Position numbers and translations under genes: made by a program. From assembly GCA_003551865.1 (NCBI GenBank), contig PUNU01000063.1, forward strand, positions 1 to 10,800: 10,800 nucleotides of DNA. The letters run 5' to 3'. The notes below the pieces were generated by a model that was not told where the DNA came from, searched no databases, and was given only the letters and a program-made list of their open reading frames with translations. Source of the stretch: Syntrophomonadaceae bacterium (GTDB lineage: Bacteria; Bacillota_D; Dethiobacteria; DTU022). The stretch's first letter is position 1. Every line of letters begins with the position of its first letter. Shown here in pieces: positions 1 through 6,388 of the stretch.

Positions 1-93
1 ATCCAGCTGCTGCAGTTCCGTCCGCTCTTCAAAACCCTTTTCTCGTTCATCGACTATTTTTCCGTTCCAGCTGCTAAAAAATACCTTGGACAT
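1..93 (-). CDS. Unrecognised protein, 5' part only (31 codons)
   Basis: The first 31 codons of a minus-strand gene run off the left edge of the window. The ATG lies at 91-93 behind a purine-rich stretch (gagggaaaa), and an in-frame TGA lies a few codons upstream, so this is the true start of the frame. The peptide begins MSKVFFSSWNGKIVDER and continues hydrophilic and charged (EKGFEERTELQQLD). I do not recognise the family. In many Bacillota the next genes after nusB are folD or xseA, but this N-terminus resembles neither. It follows the Kae1-like gene after 207 bp, so it may have its own promoter. Confidence 0.6.
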   Translation of the reverse strand, partial: MSKVFFSSWNGKIVDEREKGFEERTELQQLD

Positions 94-300
94 TTTTCCC
101 TCTCTCCCTCAAGAAAATTCGTAACCTACCTCCTCTGTTGTAGTTCTCAGTAGCCTTCACTCACCCTCTCTTGTTGGATTTTTAAAATTGATAAAGGCCT
201 GATTCAGTCCTTTGTTCCAGCAATCCCTGATAACTTCGCCATAATTTGAGGAATTCCTTTTAAAGTTTTAAGAGTAACCTATTTTAGCGACAAAATTTTC
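94..300. other. Intergenic region, AT-rich, no gene
   Basis: This 207-bp gap lies between the Kae1-like stop codon and the partial gene. I see no convincing rho-independent terminator. On the minus strand a weak sigma-A-like pair can be drawn (TTGTCG, 17 bp, TAAAAC, in the half nearest the Kae1-like gene). A perfect AGAGGAGG ribosome-binding-like sequence lies at 129-136, 35 nt from the next ATG. The only frame it could serve, from a TTG or ATT, is a 12-14 codon peptide that overlaps the start of the next gene. Confidence 0.5.
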
Positions 301-1239
301 TCAGCCGCCCCTGCACCTTAGGGCCTGCACGGCCAGCCCGGCGGCGTTGTCGGAAGAAAACCCGGGGTCGGCAAAATAGAGCTCCCACTGCGGAAGGTTT
401 TCCGCCAGCCTTTTTTTGATGAACCGGTTCGCCGTCACCCCGCCTACGGCCAGAATCCCGCGGCAGGGTCCGGGTTGAACCGCCAGGTTGTCCACGACAC
501 GGGAAATCGAATCGGCTATACAAACCTCAACCGCCCTGGCCAGGTCTTCTTTGCGGCAGTCCCGGTCCAGGAGACGTTCGGCCTGGCTGGCCGGGCCGGA
601 AAAGCTTACCTCTCCGCCTTTTACCGCAACCGCCAGCTTGACCGCACCGGTCCGTCCCTGCAGGGCCAGGTTTTCCAGCTCCGGCCCGGCCGGAAAACCG
701 AGGCCCAAAACCCGGCCAACCCGGTCGATGAACTGGCCGGCATTGAGGTCAGCGCCGCCGCCCAGCAGCTGCAGGCTCAAATGCCCCGGTTTTTGCTCTT
801 CTGCACATAAAAATTCGGTGGTTCCGCCGGAAAGGTGAACCACCAGGTAGCGCCCCGGAGACGGCCCGGCCGACCACAGGCCGGCCATGACGTGCCCCTC
901 CTGGTGCGTGGAGGACAAATAAGCAAGGCCTCCGGTCCGCGCTAAAAACAGACCAAAGGCCTCTCCTACTTTAAAAACAGGCATGTATGACTCTTTAACC
1001 GGCCGCGGACGGGCCGAAACGGCCACCGCCGAAAGCACACCGTTTTGCAGGGCGGACGCCGCTTCCTCCGATTCCAGCAGCCGCGGCAGGTTCTGCAGAT
1101 GGGCAAAAACCGCCTCCGACTGGCGCAGACCGAGGCCCCCTTCTTTAACCGGCAGGGGCAGTCTGCTGTCAAGGACCAGGTTTTCGCTGCGGTCCACCAG
1201 GGCCAGGGACGTTGTATATGCCGAGGTGTCAATGCCCAT
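301..1239 (-). CDS. Kae1/TsaD-like domain protein (paralogue of the tRNA t6A enzyme)
   Basis: A 312-residue protein of the ASKHA-fold Kae1/TsaD/YgjD family, formerly annotated as peptidase M22 or O-sialoglycoprotein endopeptidase. It starts MGIDTSAYTTSLALVD, the phosphate-1 strand of the fold. Metal-ligand-type histidines are H112 and H116 (HQEGH). SGGTT at 137-141 matches the nucleotide loop, a segment at about 164-190 (DLNAGQFIDRVGRVLGLGFP) matches the TsaD specific insert, and GGVTAN at 266-271 and D297 (SSDNAA) match the C-terminal site. True TsaD has SCDETS near the N-terminus; here it is SAYTTS, and the protein is about 20-30 residues shorter than TsaD, so I call a paralogue. The ATG at 1237-1239 is chosen because it opens the fold and lies 13 bp after nusB; the longer reading frame overlaps nusB. 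Its own function is not established. Confidence 0.85.
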   Translation of the reverse strand: MGIDTSAYTTSLALVDRSENLVLDSRLPLPVKEGGLGLRQSEAVFAHLQNLPRLLESEEAASALQNGVLSAVAVSARPRPVKESYMPVFKVGEAFGLFLARTGGLAYLSSTHQEGHVMAGLWSAGPSPGRYLVVHLSGGTTEFLCAEEQKPGHLSLQLLGGGADLNAGQFIDRVGRVLGLGFPAGPELENLALQGRTGAVKLAVAVKGGEVSFSGPASQAERLLDRDCRKEDLARAVEVCIADSISRVVDNLAVQPGPCRGILAVGGVTANRFIKKRLAENLPQWELYFADPGFSSDNAAGLAVQALRCRGG

Positions 1240-1252
1240 GTACAAAAGCCGC

Positions 1253-1669
1253 TTATGATTCTCTCTCAAATGTCTCTCCCACCGCGCGATCCAGTACACC
1301 GTTGATAAAACCGACTGCTTCACCGCTGCTTCCGTATTTCTTGGCCAGCTCCAAAGCTTCATTTATCGATACGGCATGGGGAATGTCGGGGCGGTAGATA
1401 ATTTCATACAGGGCCAGCCGCAGGAGGTTGCGGTCGACGGCTGACAGGCGCTCCATTTCCCACCTGACCAGGTGCTTCTTGATCACCCCGTCGATCAGCG
1501 GCTGGTTCTTAATCGTGCCCGTAACCAAATTTTCGATAAACTGCTCTTCTTCACTGCTGAAAGCAAAATCTTCAACAGCGCGTTTCATGGCCGCTTTTTC
1601 CCGGCACCTGCCGATATCAATTTGAAAAAGAGCTCGAAAGGCAACCTCTCGCGCTAAACGACGGGACAA
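1253..1669 (-). CDS. nusB: Transcription antitermination factor NusB
   Basis: A 138-residue all-alpha RNA-binding protein that joins NusE (ribosomal S10) on boxA RNA to support antitermination, mainly in rRNA operons. It opens with the family hallmark RRLAREVAFRALFQID. It carries the central segment ERLSAVDRNLLRLALYEI and the C-terminal block INEALELAKKYGSSGEAVGFINGVLD, so it is full length. The start is a TTG at 1667-1669, with GAGGT 9 nt upstream and only 16 bp after the DUF2273 stop; no ATG lies near. The Kae1-like gene follows after 13 bp, so the two are almost certainly co-transcribed. The position after Asp23-type genes is the usual one in Bacillota. Confidence 0.95.
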   Translation of the reverse strand: MSRRLAREVAFRALFQIDIGRCREKAAMKRAVEDFAFSSEEEQFIENLVTGTIKNQPLIDGVIKKHLVRWEMERLSAVDRNLLRLALYEIIYRPDIPHAVSINEALELAKKYGSSGEAVGFINGVLDRAVGETFERES

Positions 1670-1685
1670 TTCACCACTACCTCAC

Positions 1686-1913
1686 TTAAAATTCATCTTT
1701 GGAATAAAAGAGGCGCCTGAAAAACCGGCCGATATCTTTACTGACTTCCAACCGCCACCCGATTACCAGACCAATGCCGATACAGAGAAAAATAAACAGG
1801 CTCAACCAGAAACCGTAGTTGATTACCAGCAGGGCAAAAATTAAGCCGATGATTCCGCCTGCTATTTTCCCCCAGTTCTTACTGAGCAATATCCACCAGT
1901 TCATTTCGGACAA
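1686..1913 (-). CDS. DUF2273 small membrane protein
   Basis: A 75-residue protein of the DUF2273 family, which accompanies AmaP and Asp23 proteins in many Bacillota. Residues about 15-50 (KIAGGIIGLIFALLVINYGF, then WLSLFIFLCIGIGLVIGWRL) form two closely spaced membrane segments, and the C-terminus is short, basic and aromatic (DIGRFFRRLFYSKDEF). The start is TTG at 1911-1913, supported by an AAAGGGGGA ribosome site 7 nt upstream; the ATG three codons later would sit 16 nt from that site. It lies 33 bp after amaP and 16 bp before nusB. It probably helps anchor or organise the Asp23 layer at the membrane; the molecular role is unknown. Confidence 0.85.
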   Translation of the reverse strand: MSEMNWWILLSKNWGKIAGGIIGLIFALLVINYGFWLSLFIFLCIGIGLVIGWRLEVSKDIGRFFRRLFYSKDEF

Positions 1914-1946
1914 GGCAAATTCCCCCTTTTTGTCCTGTGTTCCGCG

Positions 1947-2483
1947 CTACTTTTTGGCCGCTGCCTGGTCTGAAGCAATGTTTTCGATCAAAACTTTGAC
2001 TTCCCGGACTGTGATGCCGGTCATCTCCTCGAGATATTCCTTGATTTTTGACTGCAGTTCACCGGTAACCCCCGGTATGGAAACATCCGGCATAACCTGG
2101 ACGCGCACCTTAACGGCCAGGCCCTCCGAGGTATAGGCAACTTTCCTGCTGACATCTTTTATCCCTTCGGTCTGCTGAACAACGCGCAGGACCATGTTTT
2201 CCACGGTGTTTAAGGATACCAAAACTTCACCGTGTTCGCTGCCCTTCAGCACGGCATTGCCGGCTTTCTTGGGCGAACGCAGGCCGATGGAAATCAGGAT
2301 TAAAGCAATGAGCAGAAAAACCACACCGACTACGAGCATGAGATTTTCTCCCAGCCAACCGGGCAGGGCCACGGTTACCAGCAGGCCCGGAATCAGTTGA
2401 TAATTGAGGGCCAGCAGGAAAAGGGCGCCGCCAATAAACAGGAGCCCGATAAAGACCAGGAGCACCCGGACAAACGTTCTCAT
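1947..2483 (-). CDS. amaP: AmaP, membrane anchor of Asp23-type protein
   Basis: A 178-residue protein with an N-terminal membrane hairpin: segment one at about residues 6-28 (VLLVFIGLLFIGGALFLLAL) and segment two at about 48-68 (LMLVVGVVFLLIALILISIG). A soluble domain follows (about 85-170) with the Asp23 fold pattern. Its ending, EYLEEMTGITVREVKVLIENI, parallels the end of the upstream Asp23 protein (VEDMTGLKVSHVNVHVQGI). In Staphylococcus aureus AmaP tethers Asp23 to the membrane, and that is the likely role here. The ATG at 2481-2483 has AAAGGGGGA 7 nt upstream. It lies 36 bp after the Asp23 gene. The tail ends in a lysine- and alanine-rich stretch (SDQAAAKK). Confidence 0.9.
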   Translation of the reverse strand: MRTFVRVLLVFIGLLFIGGALFLLALNYQLIPGLLVTVALPGWLGENLMLVVGVVFLLIALILISIGLRSPKKAGNAVLKGSEHGEVLVSLNTVENMVLRVVQQTEGIKDVSRKVAYTSEGLAVKVRVQVMPDVSIPGVTGELQSKIKEYLEEMTGITVREVKVLIENIASDQAAAKK

Positions 2484-2519
2484 TTATGATTCCCCCTTTG
2501 CTTTCAGATATCTTATTCT

Positions 2520-2936
2520 TTAGCCTTCACTTTCTTCAGCGGGCTGTTCTTCTTCCGCTTCCGTTCCCTCTTCCTGGGGGAATTTAATGCCCTGGACGTG
2601 CACGTTAACATGGGAAACTTTGAGCCCGGTCATATCTTCGACCGCTTTTTTCACGCTTTCCTGTATATTCCAGGCAACATCCGGAATACGCTCCCCGTAA
2701 TGGACAATGATAAAGATATCCAGCTTTGTTTCCTCGGTGCCTATTTCAACCTTAACCCCTTTGGACAGGTTGCGCCGGCCCAGCACTTCGGCGATACCGC
2801 CGCCTATGCCGCCGCTCATCGAAGCTACTCCTTCAATGTCTGCGGCCGCTATGCCGGCAATTATCGAAACCACTTCTTCGGCAATTTTTACTTCACCCAG
2901 CTCAGTCGGTACAGAAGGTCTTTTTTCTTCTGCCAT
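2520..2936 (-). CDS. Asp23/Gls24 family envelope stress protein
   Basis: A 138-residue soluble Asp23 (alkaline shock protein 23, Gls24) family member. The domain spans about residues 12-118: LGEVKIAEEVVSIIAGIAA, then the glycine-rich turn MSGGIGGGIAEVLGR, then the strand pair ending DMTGLKVSHVNVHVQGI. The last 20 residues are almost all acidic (EEGTEAEEEQPAEESEG). Family members form a membrane-associated layer and respond to cell-wall or alkaline stress in staphylococci; in B. subtilis the relative YqhY in the same gene position has been linked to fatty-acid synthesis. It is the first gene of its unit, with a near-consensus promoter and AAAGGAGG ahead of the ATG at 2934-2936. No accB or accC lies beside it here. 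Confidence 0.92.
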   Translation of the reverse strand: MAEEKRPSVPTELGEVKIAEEVVSIIAGIAAADIEGVASMSGGIGGGIAEVLGRRNLSKGVKVEIGTEETKLDIFIIVHYGERIPDVAWNIQESVKKAVEDMTGLKVSHVNVHVQGIKFPQEEGTEAEEEQPAEESEG

Positions 2937-2993
2937 ATCTGCCTACCTCCTTTAAAATACTGAGTTTTTCTTGCCTAAACCCAGTTTTAATGC

Positions 2994-3029
2994 TGTTTTT
3001 ATTATAACAGACTCCTGACATTGATTCAA
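2994..3029 (-). promoter_or_regulatory. Sigma-A-type promoter of the Asp23-nusB unit
   Basis: Read on the minus strand, TTGAAT (plus 3024-3029) is followed after exactly 17 bp by a perfect TATAAT (plus 3001-3006). This places the transcript start near 2994, about 58 nt before the Asp23 ATG. It lies just downstream of the terminator that closes the previous unit, so the five genes from Asp23 to the Kae1-like protein can be expressed separately from the aroE-efp unit. Confidence 0.85.
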
Positions 3030-3042
3030 TTGATTTAATTTT

Positions 3043-3087
3043 AAAAAAACGGACAAAGCCTCCTGACCGCAAGGAAAAGGAGGCTTT
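3043..3087 (-). terminator. Rho-independent terminator after the CD1247-type gene
   Basis: A perfect 9-bp stem (AAAGCCTCC at 3055-3063 pairing with GGAGGCTTT at 3079-3087) with a 15-nt loop. On the minus strand it is followed by GTCCG and seven T residues (plus 3043-3049). It sits 30 bp after the CD1247-type stop codon and ends the unit that starts at aroE. The plus strand has no T tract after the stem, so it acts in one direction. Confidence 0.88.
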
Positions 3088-3117
3088 AACTGCCAGTTTC
3101 GCATCAACCCCGGTTTT

Positions 3118-3594
3118 TTACCGGTCTTCTTGTTTTTCTTCAGGCTCTTCGCCTTCTTCAAGCAGTTCTTCCATTTCCGCATCCCACTCTTCGTCGTCGA
3201 ATAAAACCGCCTCCCCGCAGCCCGGGCAGGTCACCTCGATGGAAGATTCACTGTCCAGGATGTTATCGGGGACCACTACGATTTCCCGGCAGTTGGGGCA
3301 TTCCACTGAAAATCCGCCTTCGTAATCGCCGTATTCGTCTTCAAGCTCGTCATAATCTTCGTCCTCGTCCTCGTAAAAATCCTCTTCCATTGCTGTAAGG
3401 TCGTCATCGATGGTTTCGGTATATTCAAAAAGCTCCTCAAAATCCACTCTCAACTGCTCAATCTCATCGGTCATCTCCTCGAGCAGATCGATAACCCTGT
3501 GCAGTATTTTCTGCTCCTTGCTCTCTTCACCCATTTCGAGCCCTTCGGCAAAGCCTCGCAAATAGGAAACTCGGGCTTTCAGATCTTCGACCAT
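3118..3594 (-). CDS. CD1247-type acidic protein with coiled coil and zinc ribbon
   Basis: A 158-residue protein whose N-terminus (LKARVSYLRGFAEGLEM) matches the CD1247 N-terminal domain known from clostridia, usually encoded beside efp. Residues about 24-65 are heptad-like and probably helical. Residues 70-92 are a very acidic run of Asp, Glu and Tyr. A zinc ribbon follows with C99, C102, C123 and C126 (CPNC and CPGC), then an acidic tail rich in Glu. The ATG at 3592-3594 is chosen because an excellent AAGGAGGG lies 7 nt upstream; a frame extending 16 codons further would overlap efp. It lies 25 bp after efp and is the last gene before the terminator. Function unknown; the two CxxC pairs suggest metal binding and perhaps a nucleic-acid or ribosome partner. 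Confidence 0.85.
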   Translation of the reverse strand: MVEDLKARVSYLRGFAEGLEMGEESKEQKILHRVIDLLEEMTDEIEQLRVDFEELFEYTETIDDDLTAMEEDFYEDEDEDYDELEDEYGDYEGGFSVECPNCREIVVVPDNILDSESSIEVTCPGCGEAVLFDDEEWDAEMEELLEEGEEPEEKQEDR

Positions 3595-3619
3595 GCCAGT
3601 TCCCTCCTTCAAATTAATT

Positions 3620-4177
3620 TCATGCCCTTTCGATATAATCACCGCTGCGGGTGTCGATCTTTACATGTTCCCCGCTGTTGATAAAAAGCGGCACCTGCAC
3701 TACCAGGCCGGTTTCCAGGGTGGCCGCCTTGGTTGCCCCGGAAGCGGTGTCCCCCTTGATGCCCGGTTCGGTGTCTTCCACCTGCAGGATCACGGTAAGC
3801 GGGATGTCGACCCCGATAACTTCCTCTTCATGCATAAGTACGCTTAAGCGATCATTCTCTTTTATATACTTGACACCTTCCCCGATTTTCTCTTCCGGCA
3901 GGGCCATTTGTTCAAAAGTTTCCATGTCCATCACGTAGAGTGAGTCTTCGTCGCGGTAGAGGTATTCCATCTCTCTGCGCTCGAGGTGAGCCCGGGGCAC
4001 TTTCTCCCCCGCCCTGAAGGTGTGATCGATAATGGAGCCGGATCGTAAGTTTTTTAGCTTGGTGCGCACGAAAGCGCCGCCCTTGCCCGGCTTGACATGC
4101 TGAAACTCCAGGACGCTGTATATCTCACCGTCCAGCTCGATAGTAATCCCGGTATGAAAATCGTTGGTCGAAATCAT
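3620..4177 (-). CDS. efp: Translation elongation factor P
   Basis: A 185-residue EF-P, the normal length. It binds between the P and E sites of the ribosome and relieves stalling at runs of proline. The N-terminal KOW-like domain carries the loop PGKGGAF with K32, the residue that is post-translationally modified in Bacillota and in Escherichia coli (different modifications). OB domains follow, with the family signature [20 protein letters not shown] near residues 142-161 and [20 protein letters not shown] at the end. The ATG at 4175-4177 has AAGGGG 8 nt upstream and lies 21 bp after the aminopeptidase P gene. The pairing of EF-P with a proline-specific peptidase is conserved in Bacillota. 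Confidence 0.97.
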   Translation of the reverse strand: MISTNDFHTGITIELDGEIYSVLEFQHVKPGKGGAFVRTKLKNLRSGSIIDHTFRAGEKVPRAHLERREMEYLYRDEDSLYVMDMETFEQMALPEEKIGEGVKYIKENDRLSVLMHEEEVIGVDIPLTVILQVEDTEPGIKGDTASGATKAATLETGLVVQVPLFINSGEHVKIDTRSGDYIERA

Positions 4178-4198
4178 TTCCAGATCCCCTTTGTCCGC

Positions 4199-5266
4199 TT
4201 AGATTATGATCAGTTCGCGCAGGCTCTGCGTGAGTATTTCCGCCCCCTCTTCCGTAATGCAAACCATGTCTTCGATGCGCACTCCCCCCAGGCCGGGCAG
4301 ATAGACGCCCGGCTCGATGGTCATCACCATGCCCGGCTCCAAAACGGTCTCACTGCGCGAATTAAGCAGCGGTTTTTCGTGAGTTTCCAGCCCGACCCCG
4401 TGGCCGAGCCCGTGCCCGAAATATTCGCCCCGGCCGGCTGCGGTAATCAGATCGCGGGCCACGACATCGAGCTCACTTGCGGTAATTCCGGGCCTCGCCG
4501 CTGCAGCGGCTTCCCGCTGGGCCCTGTAGACCAGGTCATATATTTCGCGGCAGCGCTGCCCCGGTTCTCCCAAAGCCACGGTCCTGGTCATATCGGTGGC
4601 ATAGCCCCGGTATACCGCGCCAAAATCAATGGTTACCAGTTCGCCTTCCTGCATGACTTTGTCCGAGGCCACCCCGTGCGGCAAAGCCCCGCGCTCACCG
4701 GAAGCGACAATAAAGCGGAAAGAGGGTTCCTCCGCGCTGCGGCGCCGCAAAAACACTTCCAGCTCCAGGGCCACTTCTTTTTCCGTCAGGCCCGGCCTGA
4801 TAAAAGAACGGATATGTTCAAAAGCGCCGTCCAGCTCCCGGGCCCCCCGGCGCATTATGGAGAGCTCTTCTTCATTTTTAATCAGGCGCTGGGTTTCCGC
4901 CGTCTGCTCCAGCGGAACCAGTTCCACCGGCAGTTTTTCTTTCATCTCTCCGTATGCGGAAAAAACGACGTGGCCGGACTCAAAGCCCAGCTTTGACCAG
5001 CCGGCCTCTTCGATCAGGGGAACCAGGCTCCGGTAGAAATCATCTTTCCACCGGTGCACGGTATAGCGGTCGGCCTGGGCGGCGGCCTGGTCGACATAGC
5101 GAAAATCGGTGACCAGGAAGGCCTGCGCAAAGCCGATCAGCAGGGCCCCTGATGAACCGTCAAAGCCGCTTAAATAGCGGCGGTTGTTCGGGTTGGTGAT
5201 AAGCACGGCGTCGATTTCTTTTGCTTCGAGCAGCTGCCTGGTTTTTCTTAGCCTTTCGTCAATCAT
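4199..5266 (-). CDS. pepP: Xaa-Pro aminopeptidase (aminopeptidase P family, YqhT type)
   Basis: A 355-residue cytosolic metallopeptidase of the M24 pita-bread fold that removes N-terminal residues before proline. The N-terminal creatinase-like domain spans about 1-125. The catalytic domain carries all five metal ligands: D214 (TIDFG), D225 (TDMTRT), H289 (GHGLGHGVG), E318 (TIEPGVY) and E332 (RIED), plus the conserved H197 (LPHG). The length equals the short B. subtilis YqhT class rather than the roughly 440-residue E. coli PepP. The ATG at 5264-5266 overlaps the aroQ stop by 4 nt (ATGA), which implies translational coupling. efp follows 21 bp later. Substrate range beyond Xaa-Pro cannot be read from the sequence. 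Confidence 0.95.
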   Translation of the reverse strand: MIDERLRKTRQLLEAKEIDAVLITNPNNRRYLSGFDGSSGALLIGFAQAFLVTDFRYVDQAAAQADRYTVHRWKDDFYRSLVPLIEEAGWSKLGFESGHVVFSAYGEMKEKLPVELVPLEQTAETQRLIKNEEELSIMRRGARELDGAFEHIRSFIRPGLTEKEVALELEVFLRRRSAEEPSFRFIVASGERGALPHGVASDKVMQEGELVTIDFGAVYRGYATDMTRTVALGEPGQRCREIYDLVYRAQREAAAAARPGITASELDVVARDLITAAGRGEYFGHGLGHGVGLETHEKPLLNSRSETVLEPGMVMTIEPGVYLPGLGGVRIEDMVCITEEGAEILTQSLRELIII

Positions 5267-5718
5267 TTTATCCTGTCGCCTGTGATCAGTTTCTGCAGGG
5301 CTTCCAGGGCCAGCAGATAGCCGTCGGCCCCCAGGCCGCAGACAACCCCCACGGCCACCGGGGAAACCACCGAATAGTGCCTGAACTGCTCGCGGGCAAA
5401 TATGTTGCTCAAGTGGACTTCGATCAGCGGCAGGCCGCAGGCATCCAGGGCATCCCTTAACGCGTAGCTGTAGTGGGTCAGGGCGGCCGGGTTGATCAAG
5501 AGGCCGTCATAACGACCGCCTGCTTCCTGGACCCGGTCCAGCAGTTCTCCCTCGTGGTTGGACTGAAAGCACTCCACCTGCAAATCCAGCTCTTCGCCGC
5601 GTTTTTTTAAGGCTGCTTCGATTTCCTTAAGGGTCAGCGACCCGTAGATCTCCGGGTCCCGGCTGCCGAGAATATTTAAATTCGGACCGTTTAGAACAAG
5701 TATTTTTAACCCCGGCAA
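5263..5718 (-). CDS. aroQ: 3-dehydroquinate dehydratase, type II
   Basis: A 151-residue dodecameric-type enzyme that converts 3-dehydroquinate to 3-dehydroshikimate. Motifs are [18 protein letters not shown] with catalytic Y25 and N13, [27 protein letters not shown] with H82, and EVHLSN with catalytic H102, then [20 protein letters not shown]. The usual INPGAYTH appears here as INPAALTH, a mild change near the substrate loop. The start is TTG at 5716-5718: GGGGAGG lies exactly 9 nt upstream, and the family begins at this point. A TTG 11 codons earlier has no spaced ribosome site. The stop overlaps the peptidase start by 4 nt. aroB, often placed between aroK and aroQ, is absent. Confidence 0.95.
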   Translation of the reverse strand: MPGLKILVLNGPNLNILGSRDPEIYGSLTLKEIEAALKKRGEELDLQVECFQSNHEGELLDRVQEAGGRYDGLLINPAALTHYSYALRDALDACGLPLIEVHLSNIFAREQFRHYSVVSPVAVGVVCGLGADGYLLALEALQKLITGDRIK

Positions 5719-5727
5719 GATGTTCCG

Positions 5728-5734
5728 CCTCCCC
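5728..5734 (-). promoter_or_regulatory. Ribosome binding site that fixes the aroQ start
   Basis: GGGGAGG on the minus strand, 9 nt ahead of the TTG at 5716-5718. It decides for the inner TTG over the outer TTG at 5749-5751, which has only a CGGAG one base away. Confidence 0.7.
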
Positions 5735-5745
5735 GCTTTTAGTCC

Positions 5746-5815
5746 CGCCAAGCTCCGTTCTGATTATTTCCATTAAAGGCTTTAAAATCCTGCATAATTT
5801 GAAAAAAGCTTGGCG
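5746..5815. repeat. Inverted repeat in the aroK-aroQ spacer
   Basis: CGCCAAGCT (5746-5754) and AGCTTGGCG (5807-5815) are perfect 9-bp complements 52 bp apart, in the 110-bp gap between the aroK stop and the aroQ start. On the minus strand the first arm met is followed by a run of T residues. It could form a long-range leader stem or mark an old deletion junction. No promoter is clear in the spacer. Confidence 0.4.
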
Positions 5816-5828
5816 CAGTCGGAGGATG

Positions 5829-6368
5829 TTAACCGGTCTGTTCTTTTGAGAACTTTATGATTTCGCCGGCCACCTTTTTGACGCTTTTTCCGGTGGTGTC
5901 CACCTTTAGATCGTGGTGGCGGTATGCCGGCTCGCGCTCTTTGAGCAAATCTTTTATCCTCCCGGCCGGATCCGGCACTGCAAGCAGGGGCCTGCCGCCC
6001 GCCTTTCTCGTGCGGCGCAGGATAGCCCGCGGGGTGGCGGTAAGCAGGACGATCAGCCCGTTTTTCTTTAATTTCTGGCGGTTTTCAGCCCTGAGCATGA
6101 TCCCGCCGCCAGTGGCCACAATCAGGCTGCCCGGGGGATAATGTTCCAGGATATCCAGGGTTTCTTCTTCAAGCTTGCGGAAATATTCTTCTCCCCGGCG
6201 TTCAAAGATCTGCCGGATTTTCATACCGGCCCTTTCTTCGATCAGCTCGTCCGTGTCGACCAGCTTTCGGCCCAGGCGCCGGGCCAGCTCCAGGCCAACC
6301 ACCGTTTTACCGGTGCCCATGAAGCCGGTCAGGATAATATTGCGCTTTGTAATCCCCCGATTATTAAT
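5829..6368 (-). CDS. aroK: Shikimate kinase, probable ATT start
   Basis: A 179-residue P-loop enzyme that makes shikimate 3-phosphate from shikimate and ATP. Numbered from the ATT start: Walker A GFMGTGKT at 15-22, shikimate-binding D40 in DTD, R64 in FRKLE, GGG at 87-89 (VATGGG), and the LID region around R119-R126 (RKAGGRPLL), with REPAYRHHDLKVDTT near the end. The first in-frame ATG (6318-6320) lies inside Walker A and would remove the first beta strand, which is present upstream as NIILTGF. The only well-placed start upstream is ATT at 6366-6368, with a perfect AGGAGG 9 nt ahead and 20 bp after the pseudopilin stop. No ATG, GTG or TTG is in frame there. A sequencing error is the alternative. 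Confidence 0.9.
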   Translation of the reverse strand: MNNRGITKRNIILTGFMGTGKTVVGLELARRLGRKLVDTDELIEERAGMKIRQIFERRGEEYFRKLEEETLDILEHYPPGSLIVATGGGIMLRAENRQKLKKNGLIVLLTATPRAILRRTRKAGGRPLLAVPDPAGRIKDLLKEREPAYRHHDLKVDTTGKSVKKVAGEIIKFSKEQTG

Positions 6369-6377
6369 GACAACCGG

Positions 6378-6383
6378 CCTCCT
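6378..6383 (-). promoter_or_regulatory. AGGAGG ribosome site supporting the ATT start of aroK
   Basis: A perfect AGGAGG (minus strand) between the pseudopilin TAG and aroK. Nine bases (ccggttgtc) separate it from ATT at 6366-6368. The TTG two bases further upstream is out of frame and closes at a TGA after 14 codons, so it does not serve aroK. Confidence 0.7.
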
Positions 6384-6388
6384 TAAGT

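Noticed and set aside
1240..1362. N-terminal extension of the Kae1-like protein by 41 residues
   Set aside because: It overlaps nusB out of frame, has no homology to the family start, and the fold begins at MGIDTS.
2952..3182. A 76-codon minus-strand frame between the CD1247-type gene and the Asp23 gene
   Set aside because: It runs across the terminator and promoter, overlaps the CD1247-type gene, is lysine-rich without a domain, and has no proper ribosome site.
4097..4996. A 299-codon plus-strand open frame
   Set aside because: It lies wholly opposite efp and the aminopeptidase P gene, which have full motif sets on the minus strand. Its composition is rich in Arg, Gln, His and Pro with no recognisable domain.
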